A stretch of DNA of 64,000 nucleotides from Cryptosporangium arvum DSM 44712 (lineage in GTDB: Bacteria > Actinomycetota > Actinomycetes > Mycobacteriales > Cryptosporangiaceae), in contig NZ_KK073874.1 of assembly GCF_000585375.1 (NCBI RefSeq), positions 8,653,913-8,717,912 on the forward strand. Direction: 5' to 3'. The position numbers and the translations under genes are program-made. Below the pieces are notes generated by a model. That model was not told the origin of the DNA and ran no database searches. It worked only from the letters and a program-made list of their open reading frames with translations. Of this stretch, positions 1 through 8,976 are shown one piece after another; the first letter of the stretch is position 1, and the number at the start of each line of letters is the position of its first letter.

Positions 1-3000
1 CGGCCGCGTGGGCCGGGACGGTCGCGGTGACGACGCCGTTCTGGTCGACCGCGAAGTCGGTCGTCGGCTTGCCGTCCACGGTCACCGCGGTCGCGCCGGC
101 CAGCCCGGTACCGGAGATCCGGATGCGCGTGCCGCCGTCGACGTAACCGCGGTCCGGTGCGACGGTCCTGATCGTCGGTGCGACGTACGCGGCCGTGCCA
201 CCGCGGTAGGTGCCCAGCGGGAACGTGATCTCGACCGGTGCCGGGCCGGCGTTCTCGCGCGCCGGAGCGTTCGCGGTCAGCGTCGTGCCGTCCTGGCTCA
301 CCGAGACGACCGAGCCCGGCAGCCCGCCGAACGTGATGCCGTTCGCGCCGGTCAGGTTGGTGCCGGTGACCGTGACCTGCCCACCGGCGGTGGCGACCGA
401 GGGCGCCACGTTCGTCACCGACGAGTTCGAACCGTCCGCGACGTAGGTGTAGGTCAGCGGCTGTGGGTCGGGGCCGGTGAAGTCGACGACGACCGGCGCG
501 TCACCGGCGACGCCGGCGGGGGTCGTGAACGTGATCGTCGTGGTGGTCGTGGCGAACGCGGTGACCCCGACCCCGCCGACCTTGACGCTCAGCGCGTTCT
601 TGAGCTGGGTGCCGGTGAGCGTGACCGACGTTCCCCCGGCGACCGCGCCGCTGGCCGGGGAGATCCCGGTGAGCGTCGGACCCTGGTAGGTGTACCCGTT
701 CGGGAGGATGCCGGTGCCGGCCGGGCTGGTGACCGCGATCGCGACCGGGCCGACGTCGTTGGACGCCGGTGTGGTGACGGTCAGGCTGGTGTCCGAGCTG
801 ACCAGCAGGTCGGTGGCCGGCACGCCGTTGAACGTGACCTGGTTGACGTTCGTGAAGTTCGTGCCGGTCAGCGTCACGCTGGTGCCGCCGCTGCTCGGGC
901 CCTGCGGCACCGAGACGTTCGTGATGGTCGGCGCGCCCGGGGCCACGTAGGCGAAGCCGTTGTTCGCCCGCGCGTCCGCGCCGGGGAGCTCGACGACGAC
1001 GTTCACCGCACCCGGGTTGTTGCCGGCCGGGGTCCGGACGGTCAGCCCGGTGGCGGTGACCGTCAGGTCGGTCGCGGGTGTGCCGCCGAACAGCACCCGG
1101 GTCGCCGCGCTCAGCCCGGTACCGGTGATCGTCACGACGTCGCCACCGGCGACGGCGCCCTGCGCGGGCTGGATCGACGTGATGGCCGGAGCCACGTACG
1201 TGAGGTCACCGGCGTTGACCGTGCCGCTCGGGAACCGCAGCGCCACCGGGACGCTGCCCGGGGTCTCGGTCGGCGGTGCGGTCACCGTGATCTTCGTTCC
1301 GTTCGGGTCCACCACCAGGTTCGTGCCGGGGACGCCGTCGAACAGGACGGCCGTGGCCGCGGCGAGGTTCGACCCGGTGATCGTCACCGTGCCACCGGCG
1401 GCCGGGACCGAGCGCGGGTCGATCGCGGTGATCTGCGAGGCCGAGCCGTCGTCCTGGTAGGTGTAGGCGCTCACCGCCTTGGCGTCCGCGCCGGGCACCA
1501 CCACGGTCACGTCGACGACGCCCGGCGCGTGCGGTGGCACGGTCACGTTGACCTTGGTGCCGGCCGGGTTCACGGTCACGCCGGTCGCCTCGGCGTCGCC
1601 GAAGCGCACGGCGGTCGCGCCGGTGAGCCCGGTGCCGATGATCTCGACCGCGTTGGTGCCCGCGGCCGGTCCGCTGACCGGCGTCACGCTGGTGATCGTC
1701 GGCGCCTCGTAGGTGATCGAGCCACCGTCCGCGGAGCCGGCCGGGAACTTGATCGAGACCGCGGCCGCGCCCGCGGTCTCGGTGGCGGGCGCGGTGACCG
1801 TGATCGCCGTGCTGTTCACGGTCAGGTTCGTGCCGGGCACGCCGGCGAACGTCACGCCGGTGGCGCCGGTGAAGTTCGTGCCGGTGATCGTGACCCGGCG
1901 TCCCGAGGTCGGGATCGGGCTCGGGTTGATGGTGCTGACCGTGGTCTGGGAACCGTCGTACTCGTACGTGTACTTGATCGGGTCCGGGTCGTTGCCGGTG
2001 ACCGCGACCGTGATCTGCGTGTCGCCGGGCGTGCCGGCCGGGGTCGTGAACACCACCGATGTGCCGTTCGGCGCGACGCTGACGATGCTGGCGTCGACGC
2101 CACCGACCTTGACCCCGGAGGTGGTCGACAGCCCGGTACCGGTGAGCGTGACCTGGGCTCCGCCGCGCTGCGGGCCGGTCGACGGGTCGACCGCGGTCAG
2201 CGTCGGGCCGTCGTAGGTGAAGCCGCCCGGCCGCGTGCCGGTCGTGTTGTCCGAGGTGGACAGTGTGATGTCGACCGGTCCGGCGTCCTCCGAGACCGGG
2301 GTGGTGATCTTCAGCGTCGTCGCGGTGCGGCTCGCGCCGTCGATCGTGGCGGTCCGGCCGTTGACCTTCACCGAGTTGACGTTCGTGAAGTTGGTACCGG
2401 TGAGGGTGACGACGGTGCCGCCGACGGTCGGTCCGCGCGACGGCGAGACGTCGGTGACCGTCGGCGTGCCCGGCGGCTGGTAGGAGTATCCATTCGCGAG
2501 CGTGGCGTCGGCGCCGGGGAGCGTCACGACGATGTCGGCGAGGCCCGTCGCGTGCGCCGGAGCCGTGAGCGTGATCCGGGTACCGGCCTGGTTCACGCTC
2601 ACCCCGGTCGCCGCGGTCCCGCCCACCGTCACGGCCGTTGCTCCGGTCAGCCCGGTACCGCTGAGCTCCAGCTGGGTGCCGCCGGCGATCGGTCCCTGGG
2701 GCGGGTCGACGGCGGTGATCGTCGGTGCCTTGTAGGTGTACGTGCCGGCGTTGACCGTGCCCGCCGGGTACACGACGACGATCGGGACGTCGCCGCTCTG
2801 TTCGGTCGTGGGCACGGTCGCGGTGATCTGCGTACCGGCGGAGTTGACCGTGAAGTTGGCGGTGTCGACGCCGCCGATCCGCACGGCGGTCGCCGGGGAC
2901 AGGCCGGACCCGGTGATCGTGACCGTGTTCCCGCCGGACGTGAAGCCGGAGCTCGGGTCGGGCGGGTTGACGGTCGCGTCGGAGCCGTCCGCCAGGTACG

Positions 3001-3250
3001 TGTACTTCAGCGCGGTGCTGCTCCCGCCGGCCGACGTGACGACGACGTCGACCTGTCCGACCGGCTTCGCCGGCGCGGTGTAGGTGAGCGAGTTGCCGTC
3101 GGCCGAGACGTTCGTGACGGTGGCGGGCGTGCCGCCGACCGTCACCGTCGTGTTGCCCGGCACGAAGCCGGTGCCGGTGACCGTGACCGGCGTGCCGCCC
3201 GACTGCTTGCCCGACGACGGGCTCAGCGCGGTCGCGGTGGTGGCCGGCAC
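1..3250 (-). repeat. IPT/TIG array with higher-order six-domain periodicity
   Basis: The domain unit recurs about every 255 bp; 13 copies of the conserved strand motif lie near 105, 355, 615, 860, 1115, 1370, 1630, 1875, 2140, 2395, 2660, 2910 and 3170. Within this, non-adjacent domains resemble each other best at about 1.53 kb (six domains): 205 with 1713, 440 with 1950, 690 with 2217, 960 with 2490, 1200 with 2737, and 1455 with 2983. A weaker two-domain alternation is also visible. Comparison was by eye. Confidence 0.65.
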
Positions 3251-3988
3251 CGCCGGCTTCTGGCAGCTGGCGGTCGCGAACGCCAGCGTGCCGAGGTTGA
3301 TGTCGATGCCCAGATCGGCGGTGAGGCGGATCGACACCTGCAGACCGGCCGCGTAGGCCGAGTTCACGGTCGTGGTCTCGACCCGGGTCGCGACCACCGT
3401 GAGGCGGGCGTTGACCAGACCACTGACGGTGACGGCCGAGCCCTTGGTGACCGACACGTTGGCGGCCAGGTTCACCGCCTGGCCGAGGAGCGTGACGCCG
3501 GTCGTCGAGGTGGTCGCGGTCTGCTTGCCGGTGGCCGGGCAGGTGACCTCACCCGAGAGCGCGCCGACGTTGAGCAGCGACGTGCCGAGCAGCGTGACGT
3601 TCAGGCCGGCGATCTTGGCCTTCGCCGACGACTGCACCGAGCCTTTGGTGGCGGTGATCGTGTCGACGTTCGCGTTGGCCGACACCCCCAGACCGTTCAG
3701 CGGCAGGGTGAGCACCCCGGCGTCCCGGGTGCCGCCGGCGGCGGGCGCGTCGGCCGCGCCGATCGTCGAGTTCAGCTGGAGCAGCGGTATCCCGAGCACG
3801 GTGGCGCCGAGCTGGGCCACGATGCCCCGCGCGGACGCGTCGCCGGCCGCGGCCTCCGCGCGCGTGGCGGGCAACTGCGCGAGGACGCTTCCCACGAGCA
3901 GCGACGTGATCAGCGCGCCAACTCCGCGCATGACTCGCCGCGACATGGTGCCCTGGGAGGAAGGCGCCACCGATTTCGGCAGTTGCAT
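1..3988 (-). CDS. Secreted multi-IPT/TIG repeat protein (C-terminus beyond window)
   Basis: The reading frame is open on the minus strand from ATG 3988 to the window edge, about 1,329 codons, so the C-terminus is missing. The start reads MQLPKSVAPSSQGTMSRR and is followed by a hydrophobic stretch and an Ala-rich cleavage-like site, that is, a signal peptide; ATG 3946 is an in-frame alternative. Residues of roughly 45-240 form a Thr/Val/Ala-rich domain I do not recognise. After it come about 13 immunoglobulin-like IPT/TIG domains of about 85 residues, each with a GG-T-V-T-[IL]-T/S-G core. Such arrays are typical of bacterial cell-surface adhesins and extracellular scaffolds; the exact role is unknown. 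A -35/-10 pair sits just upstream and would put the transcript start at ATG 3988 (leaderless). Confidence 0.85.
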   Translation of the reverse strand, partial: MQLPKSVAPSSQGTMSRRVMRGVGALITSLLVGSVLAQLPATRAEAAAGDASARGIVAQLGATVLGIPLLQLNSTIGAADAPAAGGTRDAGVLTLPLNGLGVSANANVDTITATKGSVQSSAKAKIAGLNVTLLGTSLLNVGALSGEVTCPATGKQTATTSTTGVTLLGQAVNLAANVSVTKGSAVTVSGLVNARLTVVATRVETTTVNSAYAAGLQVSIRLTADLGIDINLGTLAFATASCQKPAVPATTATALSPSSGKQSGGTPVTVTGTGFVPGNTTVTVGGTPATVTNVSADGNSLTYTAPAKPVGQVDVVVTSAGGSSTALKYTYLADGSDATVNPPDPSSGFTSGGNTVTITGSGLSPATAVRIGGVDTANFTVNSAGTQITATVPTTEQSGDVPIVVVYPAGTVNAGTYTYKAPTITAVDPPQGPIAGGTQLELSGTGLTGATAVTVGGTAATGVSVNQAGTRITLTAPAHATGLADIVVTLPGADATLANGYSYQPPGTPTVTDVSPSRGPTVGGTVVTLTGTNFTNVNSVKVNGRTATIDGASRTATTLKITTPVSEDAGPVDITLSTSDNTTGTRPGGFTYDGPTLTAVDPSTGPQRGGAQVTLTGTGLSTTSGVKVGGVDASIVSVAPNGTSVVFTTPAGTPGDTQITVAVTGNDPDPIKYTYEYDGSQTTVSTINPSPIPTSGRRVTITGTNFTGATGVTFAGVPGTNLTVNSTAITVTAPATETAGAAAVSIKFPAGSADGGSITYEAPTITSVTPVSGPAAGTNAVEIIGTGLTGATAVRFGDAEATGVTVNPAGTKVNVTVPPHAPGVVDVTVVVPGADAKAVSAYTYQDDGSASQITAIDPRSVPAAGGTVTITGSNLAAATAVLFDGVPGTNLVVDPNGTKITVTAPPTETPGSVPVALRFPSGTVNAGDLTYVAPAITSIQPAQGAVAGGDVVTITGTGLSAATRVLFGGTPATDLTVTATGLTVRTPAGNNPGAVNVVVELPGADARANNGFAYVAPGAPTITNVSVPQGPSSGGTSVTLTGTNFTNVNQVTFNGVPATDLLVSSDTSLTVTTPASNDVGPVAIAVTSPAGTGILPNGYTYQGPTLTGISPASGAVAGGTSVTLTGTQLKNALSVKVGGVGVTAFATTTTTITFTTPAGVAGDAPVVVDFTGPDPQPLTYTYVADGSNSSVTNVAPSVATAGGQVTVTGTNLTGANGITFGGLPGSVVSVSQDGTTLTANAPARENAGPAPVEITFPLGTYRGGTAAYVAPTIRTVAPDRGYVDGGTRIRISGTGLAGATAVTVDGKPTTDFAVDQNGVVTATVPAHAA

Positions 3989-3994
3989 ACAGAC

Positions 3995-4024
3995 AACGTA
4001 CGAATTGAACTAATAACCTGTTAA
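3995..4024 (-). promoter_or_regulatory. Predicted promoter of the IPT/TIG gene
   Basis: On the minus strand a TTAACA hexamer (4019-4024) is followed after 18 nt by TACGTT (3995-4000). The expected start point falls about 7 nt further on, at the ATG of the IPT gene (3988). This suggests a leaderless transcript and favours ATG 3988 over ATG 3946, neither of which has a Shine-Dalgarno sequence. Confidence 0.45.
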
Positions 4025-4060
4025 GTCGGTATACGGGTGCAATTCGGGTGCAGAACGAGA

Positions 4061-4948
4061 TTATTCGGGGTGCGCGTACATCACGTCCGTCGCACAGACC
4101 TCGAACCCCAGACCGGAATAGAGACGTACGGCGCGAGGATTCGATTCGTCGACGTAGAGCGTCGCTTCGGTCGCTCCGGTGCGGACCAGGTACTCCAGGC
4201 CGGCGAGCGTGAGCGCGGTACCCAGCCGCAAGCCCTGGGCGCCGGGGTCGACCCCGACGACGTACACCTCGCCTTCCGGACCGGGCGTGCCGTCGGCGGC
4301 CAGTTCGCGTTTCGTCCAGTGGTAGCCGAGCAGCTTCGACCGGTCGTCCGCAGCTACCGCGAGCAGGAAGCCCGACGCGTCGAACCAGGGCTCGGCGAGA
4401 CGTAGTTCAAGATCCGACTGCGTCCATTTTCCCTGCTCAGGATGGGTGGCGAAGGCGCGGGCATTGACGCGGAGCCAGGCCGCGTCGTCGGTTCCGGGCT
4501 CGAACGCACGCAACTCGACGCCTGCGGGCAACTCAGTGGGCGGCAGCGGGCGACCCAGAGGGCGGCACATCTTGAAGAGCACACGCGAGCGCTCCAGACC
4601 GAGCTTCGCGGCCAGTGCGCGCGCGGCCGGGTGCTTCCCGTGCGCCCAGATCGCGAGGCGGGTGTCGGTGGCGCGCAACATGGCCTCGGCCAGCTCGCGT
4701 CCGAGTCCGCGCCCCCGCCGAGCGGGATGTACTACCAATTCCCCGGAATCACCGGCGATTTGTGCGTAACCGGCAATTACCGAGTCCGCACGCGAAAAAA
4801 GATGTATGACATCCGGATACTCGCGGGGATTACGCAACGCCAAAAGCGTCTGCTCGGAAAGCGGTGCTACTCCGTCGGTGGCGGTGGCCGCGTCGGCGAG
4901 CGCGAGCACCGCATCGATTTCAACTGCGGTTACGGACGTCACCTTCAT
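4061..4948 (-). CDS. mshD: Mycothiol synthase
   Basis: The protein has 295 residues, the usual length for MshD, with two tandem GNAT acetyltransferase domains. The N-terminal half contains the acetyl-CoA loop RRGRGLGRELAEAML; the C-terminal half contains VVGVDPGAQGLRLGTALT and ends LYVDESNPRAVRLYSGLGFE. MshD acetylates the cysteine amine of Cys-GlcN-inositol, the last step of mycothiol synthesis in the cytosol. It lies next to glnR as in mycobacteria (Rv0818-Rv0819). ATG 4948 was chosen because homology begins there; no Shine-Dalgarno is visible and a strong hairpin ends 12 nt upstream, so translation may be leaderless. Confidence 0.95.
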   Translation of the reverse strand: MKVTSVTAVEIDAVLALADAATATDGVAPLSEQTLLALRNPREYPDVIHLFSRADSVIAGYAQIAGDSGELVVHPARRGRGLGRELAEAMLRATDTRLAIWAHGKHPAARALAAKLGLERSRVLFKMCRPLGRPLPPTELPAGVELRAFEPGTDDAAWLRVNARAFATHPEQGKWTQSDLELRLAEPWFDASGFLLAVAADDRSKLLGYHWTKRELAADGTPGPEGEVYVVGVDPGAQGLRLGTALTLAGLEYLVRTGATEATLYVDESNPRAVRLYSGLGFEVCATDVMYAHPE

Positions 4949-4960
4949 GTAATACAACAG

Positions 4961-4987
4961 GAGCGGGCCCCGATGCGGGGCCCGCTC
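4961..4987 (-). terminator. Strong hairpin between glnR and mshD
   Basis: A perfect 12-bp inverted repeat (GAGCGGGCCCCG / CGGGGCCCGCTC) with a 3-nt loop lies 14 nt past the glnR stop. It probably ends glnR transcription. There is no U-tract, and the hairpin stops only 12 nt before the mshD ATG. Confidence 0.7.
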
Positions 4988-5001
4988 CGGTCGGAAAAGT
5001 C

Positions 5002-5718
5002 TCAGACCACCGTGAGCAGCGGGTCGTTCTCCGGCAGCGTGCGCGGCGGCGGGGTGACGAACTTGTAGCCGACCTGGCGGACGGTGCCGATCAGCGCCTC
5101 GTGCTCGCTGCCGAGCTTCGCGCGCAGACGACGAACGTGGACGTCGACCGTGCGGGTACCGCCGAAGTAGTCGTAGCCCCACACCTCGCGCAGCAGCTGG
5201 TCGCGGGTGAACACCCGGCCCGGGTGCTGGGCGAGGAAGCGGAGGAGCTCGAACTCCTTGTACGTGAGGTCGAGCGGGCGACCCTTGATGCGGGCCGAGT
5301 AGGTCTGCGGGTCGATGACCAGCTCACCGGCGCGGACGACACCCGGCTCGTCGTCGGCGGCGTCGTTGCCGTTCTTGCCGGTCGCGAGCCGCAAGCGCGC
5401 CTCGACCTCGGCCGGCCCGGCCGAGGTCAGAAGGATGTCGTCGACGCCCCACTCCGCGTTGAGCGCGACCAGACCGCCCTCGGTGAGCACCGCGAACAGC
5501 GGAACGGTGAGCCCGGTGGTGCGCAGCAGCCGACAGGTGGAACGAGCGCCGGCGAGGTCGCCACGGGCGTCCACCATGACGGCGTCGGGGGTCGGGCCGC
5601 CGAGCAGCGCCTTCAGGTCACGCGGGGCGGTGCGAACGGTGTGTCCGAGAAGATCCAGGGCAGGAAGCACGGTCGCGGCCTCGGCTTCGACGCCGGCCGT
5701 CATGAGGAGGATTTCCAT
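5002..5718 (-). CDS. glnR: GlnR nitrogen regulator (OmpR/PhoB-type, atypical receiver)
   Basis: This 238-residue protein has an N-terminal receiver-like domain (about 1-115) and a C-terminal winged-helix DNA-binding domain (about 135-230) with the near-invariant stretch [20 protein letters not shown]. The sequence follows mycobacterial GlnR (Rv0818): [10 protein letters not shown] start, [10 protein letters not shown] around the conserved Asp50, and a degenerate acidic pocket. GlnR acts without a cognate kinase as the global regulator of nitrogen assimilation genes in actinobacteria. ATG 5718 has a GGAGGTGG ribosome site 5 nt upstream; homology begins there. It sits upstream of mshD on the same strand. 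Confidence 0.95.
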   Translation of the reverse strand: MEILLMTAGVEAEAATVLPALDLLGHTVRTAPRDLKALLGGPTPDAVMVDARGDLAGARSTCRLLRTTGLTVPLFAVLTEGGLVALNAEWGVDDILLTSAGPAEVEARLRLATGKNGNDAADDEPGVVRAGELVIDPQTYSARIKGRPLDLTYKEFELLRFLAQHPGRVFTRDQLLREVWGYDYFGGTRTVDVHVRRLRAKLGSEHEALIGTVRQVGYKFVTPPPRTLPENDPLLTVV

Positions 5719-5812
5719 GGGCCACCTCCGGGTGAATCGATCCGGTCGGGCGGCGCTGCCCAGGTCAGCCCCGACATGAGCGGCTCGGAGCGTTACGGGC
5801 AGGATAACAACA

Positions 5813-6589
5813 GTGAACCTCGGAGAGCCGGTGCTCCTTCTCACAGATGACCAAATTCAGCTTTTCGGCTCGTGGTGGCCATCCACTCCGGCAGGTGAGG
5901 GGCCCGTCGAATCGGACACCTTGATCGTCTTCATCCCAGGTTTCACCGGTCACGCGCGTATTGCGGCAGTGCGACGTCTCGTCGTCCGGCTGCGCCGGCG
6001 GGCCGACGTCCTCGTCGTCGAACTGCGCGGCCACGGACGCAGCGCGGGCCGGTCGACGATGGGCGCGGAAGAAGTGGCCGACGTGGCCGCGGGCGTGCAG
6101 TGGGCACGCCGCCGGGGGTATCGCCGAGTGGTGACGGTGGGCTTCTCGTTCGGCGGCGCGGTGGTGCTCTGCCACGCCGCACTCCACCACGACGTCGACG
6201 CGGTGGCCGCGGTCAGCACACCGTCACGCTGGTTCGTGCGCGACACCCGGATCATGCGGGCGTTGCACGTCCTGGTGGAGAGCCTGCCCGGCCGGGTGGT
6301 GGCCCGCACGGTGTACAAGGTGCGGCTCGCTCCGCTGACGTCTGACATCCCCCCGTCGCCGCTCGAGTTGATGCCGCGGATCGCTCCGATACCGGTCCTC
6401 CTCGTGCACGGGCTGATCGACCACTACTTCCCGATCGAGCACCCGCTGGCGCTCGCGGCCGCCGCCGGCGACAACGCGACGGTCTGGCTCGAGCCGGACT
6501 TCGCCCACGCCGAGAACCGGTTGCCGGTCGCGCTCGCCGATCGGCTCGGGCGGTGGCTGTCGGAAGCGGCGGCCGAGGTACGCCCGTGA
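5813..6589 (+). CDS. Alpha/beta hydrolase
   Basis: The 258-residue protein has an alpha/beta-hydrolase fold. The nucleophile elbow is GFSFGG (Ser112), the acid is probably Asp203 in HGLIDHYFP, and the base is His232 in [16 protein letters not shown] near residue 40 would form the oxyanion region and LRGHGRSAG the usual second motif. There is no signal peptide, so it is cytosolic; the substrate is unknown. The GTG start is preceded by a weak AGGA. It is divergent from glnR (94 bp apart) and its stop overlaps a possible GTG start of the next gene. Confidence 0.85.
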   Translation: MNLGEPVLLLTDDQIQLFGSWWPSTPAGEGPVESDTLIVFIPGFTGHARIAAVRRLVVRLRRRADVLVVELRGHGRSAGRSTMGAEEVADVAAGVQWARRRGYRRVVTVGFSFGGAVVLCHAALHHDVDAVAAVSTPSRWFVRDTRIMRALHVLVESLPGRVVARTVYKVRLAPLTSDIPPSPLELMPRIAPIPVLLVHGLIDHYFPIEHPLALAAAAGDNATVWLEPDFAHAENRLPVALADRLGRWLSEAAAEVRP

Positions 6590-6609
6590 AGGTCTGGCAC
6601 GATCGGGGC

Positions 6610-7458
6610 GTGCCTGACTCCGAAGCACCTGCGCCCGATACGTCACGGGCGGACGCGGACGCCGGCGTGGGTACCGCCGCCATCGCCGGCGTCACCGCGC
6701 TCGTCGGCGGTGCGGTGCTGGGCGGAGCCGCTCTCACCGGTCCACTTCTCTACGCGACCGCGATCCTGCTGGCCCAGCTGGCGCTGGTCGGCACCTGGTG
6801 CGTCGTCACCCGCCCGCCGGGCACGTTCGGCACCGCGGTGGTCGGGGCGCTCACCGCGATCGCGGCCGACGCCGTCGCGCTGGCCACCGGCCGCAGCGGA
6901 GCCGGAGGGCTGGTGGCCGTGCTGGCCTGCGCGTTCGGCGCGACGACGTTCCACCAGCTGGCGCGGGGCGTCGCCCGGCGCAACGTGACCGAGTCGTTCG
7001 GCTCGACGCTCACCGTCGCAGTCGCGGTGATCGCGCTCGCCGCGACGGTCGCGCTCCGGCAGGCCGACGAGGCGCACCTGGTCGCGCTCATCGCGATCGC
7101 CGCCGCGCTCGGCATGATCGTCGCCCGTCTGGCCGACCTGGTGGCGCCCCGGCCGACCGTGCACCAGGAGGTCCCGCGCGGGGTCGTGGGCCCGGCGCTG
7201 GGCAGCGCGGTCGCGGCCGGTGGCTCCGCGCTCGCCGTGACGCTCGGCCTGGACCTGCCGCTGGGGCCGGCGGTGCTGGTGGGCTGGCTGGTCGGCACCG
7301 CGGCGGTACTCGCCGACCTGGGCGTCGACCTGGCGCGGGCCGGACGGATCGCGGCCGGAGGGCCGGCGACCTCGGGGCCGGGTGGAGCGGCGCTCGGTCC
7401 GCTCGTCGCGTTCGCGGTCGCCGCACCCATCGGCTACCTCGTCGGCCTCACCCTGTAA
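6610..7458 (+). CDS. Polytopic membrane protein of unknown function
   Basis: The product of about 282 residues is mostly hydrophobic, with roughly eight membrane segments after a short acidic N-terminus (PDSEAPAPDTSRADAD). I recognise no catalytic motif. Two GTG starts are possible: 6610, or 6586, which overlaps the upstream stop (GTGA) and has a GAGG sequence before it. I took 6610 because residues 1-8 of the longer form look like untranslated leader. It lies between the hydrolase and lmeA and may be co-transcribed with the hydrolase. Confidence 0.7.
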   Translation: MPDSEAPAPDTSRADADAGVGTAAIAGVTALVGGAVLGGAALTGPLLYATAILLAQLALVGTWCVVTRPPGTFGTAVVGALTAIAADAVALATGRSGAGGLVAVLACAFGATTFHQLARGVARRNVTESFGSTLTVAVAVIALAATVALRQADEAHLVALIAIAAALGMIVARLADLVAPRPTVHQEVPRGVVGPALGSAVAAGGSALAVTLGLDLPLGPAVLVGWLVGTAAVLADLGVDLARAGRIAAGGPATSGPGGAALGPLVAFAVAAPIGYLVGLTL

Positions 7459-7538
7459 GACGTCTTACCGGGCACCGGTTACCTGGCACCTGCCTGGTAG
7501 ACACGGGGCTCGAACGCTTCAGCGCTGGAGGAACACGA

Positions 7539-8270
7539 ATGGCCAGAAGTCGGCGCGGCGGCTGCCTCGTCCTGGTGTTGATCCTGGTCGTGATCCTCTG
7601 CGGGGTGGGTTTCGCGGTGGACCGTGCGGTGGCCTCGGCCGCCGACGAGCGGCTCAACGCCGCGGTCGCGCAGAACCTCCGCGACAACGGCACCCCGGCG
7701 CAGTCCACCGAGGTCGAGACCATCGGGTTCCCGTTCCTGACCCAGCTGCTCTCCGGTGACTTCGACGGGGCCGACGTGCGCCTCGACTCGGTGAAGACGT
7801 CGGAGGGCACCGTCGACCGCGTCGACCTGAAGCTGCGTGACGTGAGCATTCCGCAGGACGTGCTCCGGGGCGGGCAGCTGCACGACGTCACGGCGAAGAG
7901 CATCACCGGCACCGGGCACGTGAGCGTCGCGGAGATCGCGCGCCGGCTCGGGGTGCAGGGGCTGAAGCTGGAGAGCGCCGGCCCGGCCCTGCGGGCGACG
8001 CTGCCGGTCGACGTGCCGGTCGTCGGCTCGATCGAGGTGCGTGCCGACATCACGCCGAAGCTGGAGGGCAACACGCTGACGTTCGACGTCGGCACGGTCA
8101 GCGCGGCCGGGATCACCGTGCCGGCCGCCGTCGTCGACGAGATCACCGACCAGTTCGCCCGGCCGGTCGCCCTGCCGCTGCCGTTCGAGGTGAAGCTCGA
8201 CAAGGTGTCCGCGAGCAAGGGTTCGCTGCAGGTCACCGGCAGCGCGACAAACGTGCCGCTGGTGCAATAA
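7539..8270 (+). CDS. lmeA: LmeA-family phospholipid-binding envelope protein (DUF2993)
   Basis: A 243-residue protein with an N-terminal basic stretch and hydrophobic signal/anchor (GGCLVLVLILVVILCGVGFAV), followed by an extracytoplasmic DUF2993 domain: the TEVETIGFPFLTQLLSGDFDG region, then alternating beta segments to the C-terminus. In mycobacteria LmeA (Rv0817c) binds phosphatidylinositol-type lipids and is needed for mannan elongation of lipomannan. The position between glnR and a thioredoxin-like gene matches Rv0816c-Rv0818. A GGAGGAA ribosome site precedes ATG 7539. Whether this organism makes lipomannan cannot be seen here. Confidence 0.85.
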   Translation: MARSRRGGCLVLVLILVVILCGVGFAVDRAVASAADERLNAAVAQNLRDNGTPAQSTEVETIGFPFLTQLLSGDFDGADVRLDSVKTSEGTVDRVDLKLRDVSIPQDVLRGGQLHDVTAKSITGTGHVSVAEIARRLGVQGLKLESAGPALRATLPVDVPVVGSIEVRADITPKLEGNTLTFDVGTVSAAGITVPAAVVDEITDQFARPVALPLPFEVKLDKVSASKGSLQVTGSATNVPLVQ

Positions 8271-8298
8271 GCAGCGGCTCGCGCGCGTTGGCCGGTGC

Positions 8299-8721
8299 AT
8301 GGGTGACCGGATCTGGATCCTGGCGGCGGTGCTGGCCGTGGCGACCGCCGTCGGGCTGGTCTGGCGTGCGCGCACCGGCCGTGTCCGGAGTACGGAGGAC
8401 CACGTGGACGTCTGGGCCGAGCTGGGGATCGAACCGGGGAACGCGGCGGTGACGCTCGTGCAGTTCTCCTCGGCGTTCTGCGCACCGTGCCGGGCCACCC
8501 GGCGAATCCTCAGCGAGGTGTCGGACCGCCTGGACGACGTGAACCACGTCGAGGTCGACGCCGAATCGCACCTCGACGTCGTCCGCGCTCTCGACGTGCG
8601 CAGCACCCCGACGACGCTGCTGGTCGACCGCACCGGGGCGATCACCGGCCGGGCCGTCGGCCAGCCCCGGCGGGACGACGTACTCGGCGCGATCGGGCCC
8701 TATCTTTCTCGTGACGTGTAA
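8299..8721 (+). CDS. Membrane-anchored thioredoxin-like protein (ThiX-like)
   Basis: The 140-residue protein has one membrane segment (about 5-22) and an exported thioredoxin fold. The redox motif is Cys61-Ala-Pro-Cys64 and the cis-proline is Pro104 in RSTPTTLL. It corresponds in position to mycobacterial thiX (Rv0816c), between lmeA and the cysA operon. It probably reduces or exchanges disulfides on the outer face of the membrane; partners are unknown. The ATG lies 28 bp after lmeA, so the two are probably co-transcribed. Confidence 0.85.
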   Translation: MGDRIWILAAVLAVATAVGLVWRARTGRVRSTEDHVDVWAELGIEPGNAAVTLVQFSSAFCAPCRATRRILSEVSDRLDDVNHVEVDAESHLDVVRALDVRSTPTTLLVDRTGAITGRAVGQPRRDDVLGAIGPYLSRDV

Positions 8722-8809
8722 ATCCTTCCTTACAGGTAGGAAATACCAGTTGTCCCGCACACCAGGAGTCACGTCCCACATTTCAAGACGGCAGCCCGGA
8801 AGTGTTTGC

Positions 8810-8815
8810 TAGGCT
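8810..8815 (+). promoter_or_regulatory. -10 box of the sulfur operon
   Basis: TAGGCT lies 7 nt before the ATG of the cysteine leader peptide, the spacing expected for a leaderless mRNA. No clear -35 is visible. An imperfect palindrome (8725-8741, TTCCT-AC-GTA-GGAA pattern) lies about 70 bp upstream and could be a regulator site. Confidence 0.45.
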
Positions 8816-8822
8816 GGCCGAC

Positions 8823-8897
8823 ATGAGCCCCCTGCTCACCAAGCGCCGCGCGGTGGATCTCTGCCGCGTCGGTAGCTGCCTGTGTCCCCCGGCCTGA
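8823..8897 (+). CDS. Cysteine-containing leader peptide (24 aa)
   Basis: A 24-codon frame begins MSPLLTKRRAVDLCRVG and carries cysteines at positions 14, 19 and 21 just before the stop. It matches the small 'putative leader peptide' family found before sulfur genes in actinobacteria. In mycobacteria such leaderless Cys-codon frames act as cysteine-responsive attenuators: stalling at Cys codons when cysteine is scarce raises expression of the genes behind. It has a -10 box at leaderless spacing and stands 79 nt before the DUF4395-cysA-sseC operon, so it probably controls it. Confidence 0.85.
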   Translation: MSPLLTKRRAVDLCRVGSCLCPPA

Positions 8898-8976
8898 CGC
8901 CGGGCGATGCACGCTGAGCAGGCCATGAACGCGTGACCGTCGCCCTGACCCCAGCTCACTGGATGTCAGGAGACCT

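Noticed and set aside
8-4024. Long plus-strand open frame over the IPT region
   Set aside because: Arg/Asp-rich low-complexity translation with no domain; the minus strand encodes clear IPT/TIG repeats with a signal peptide.
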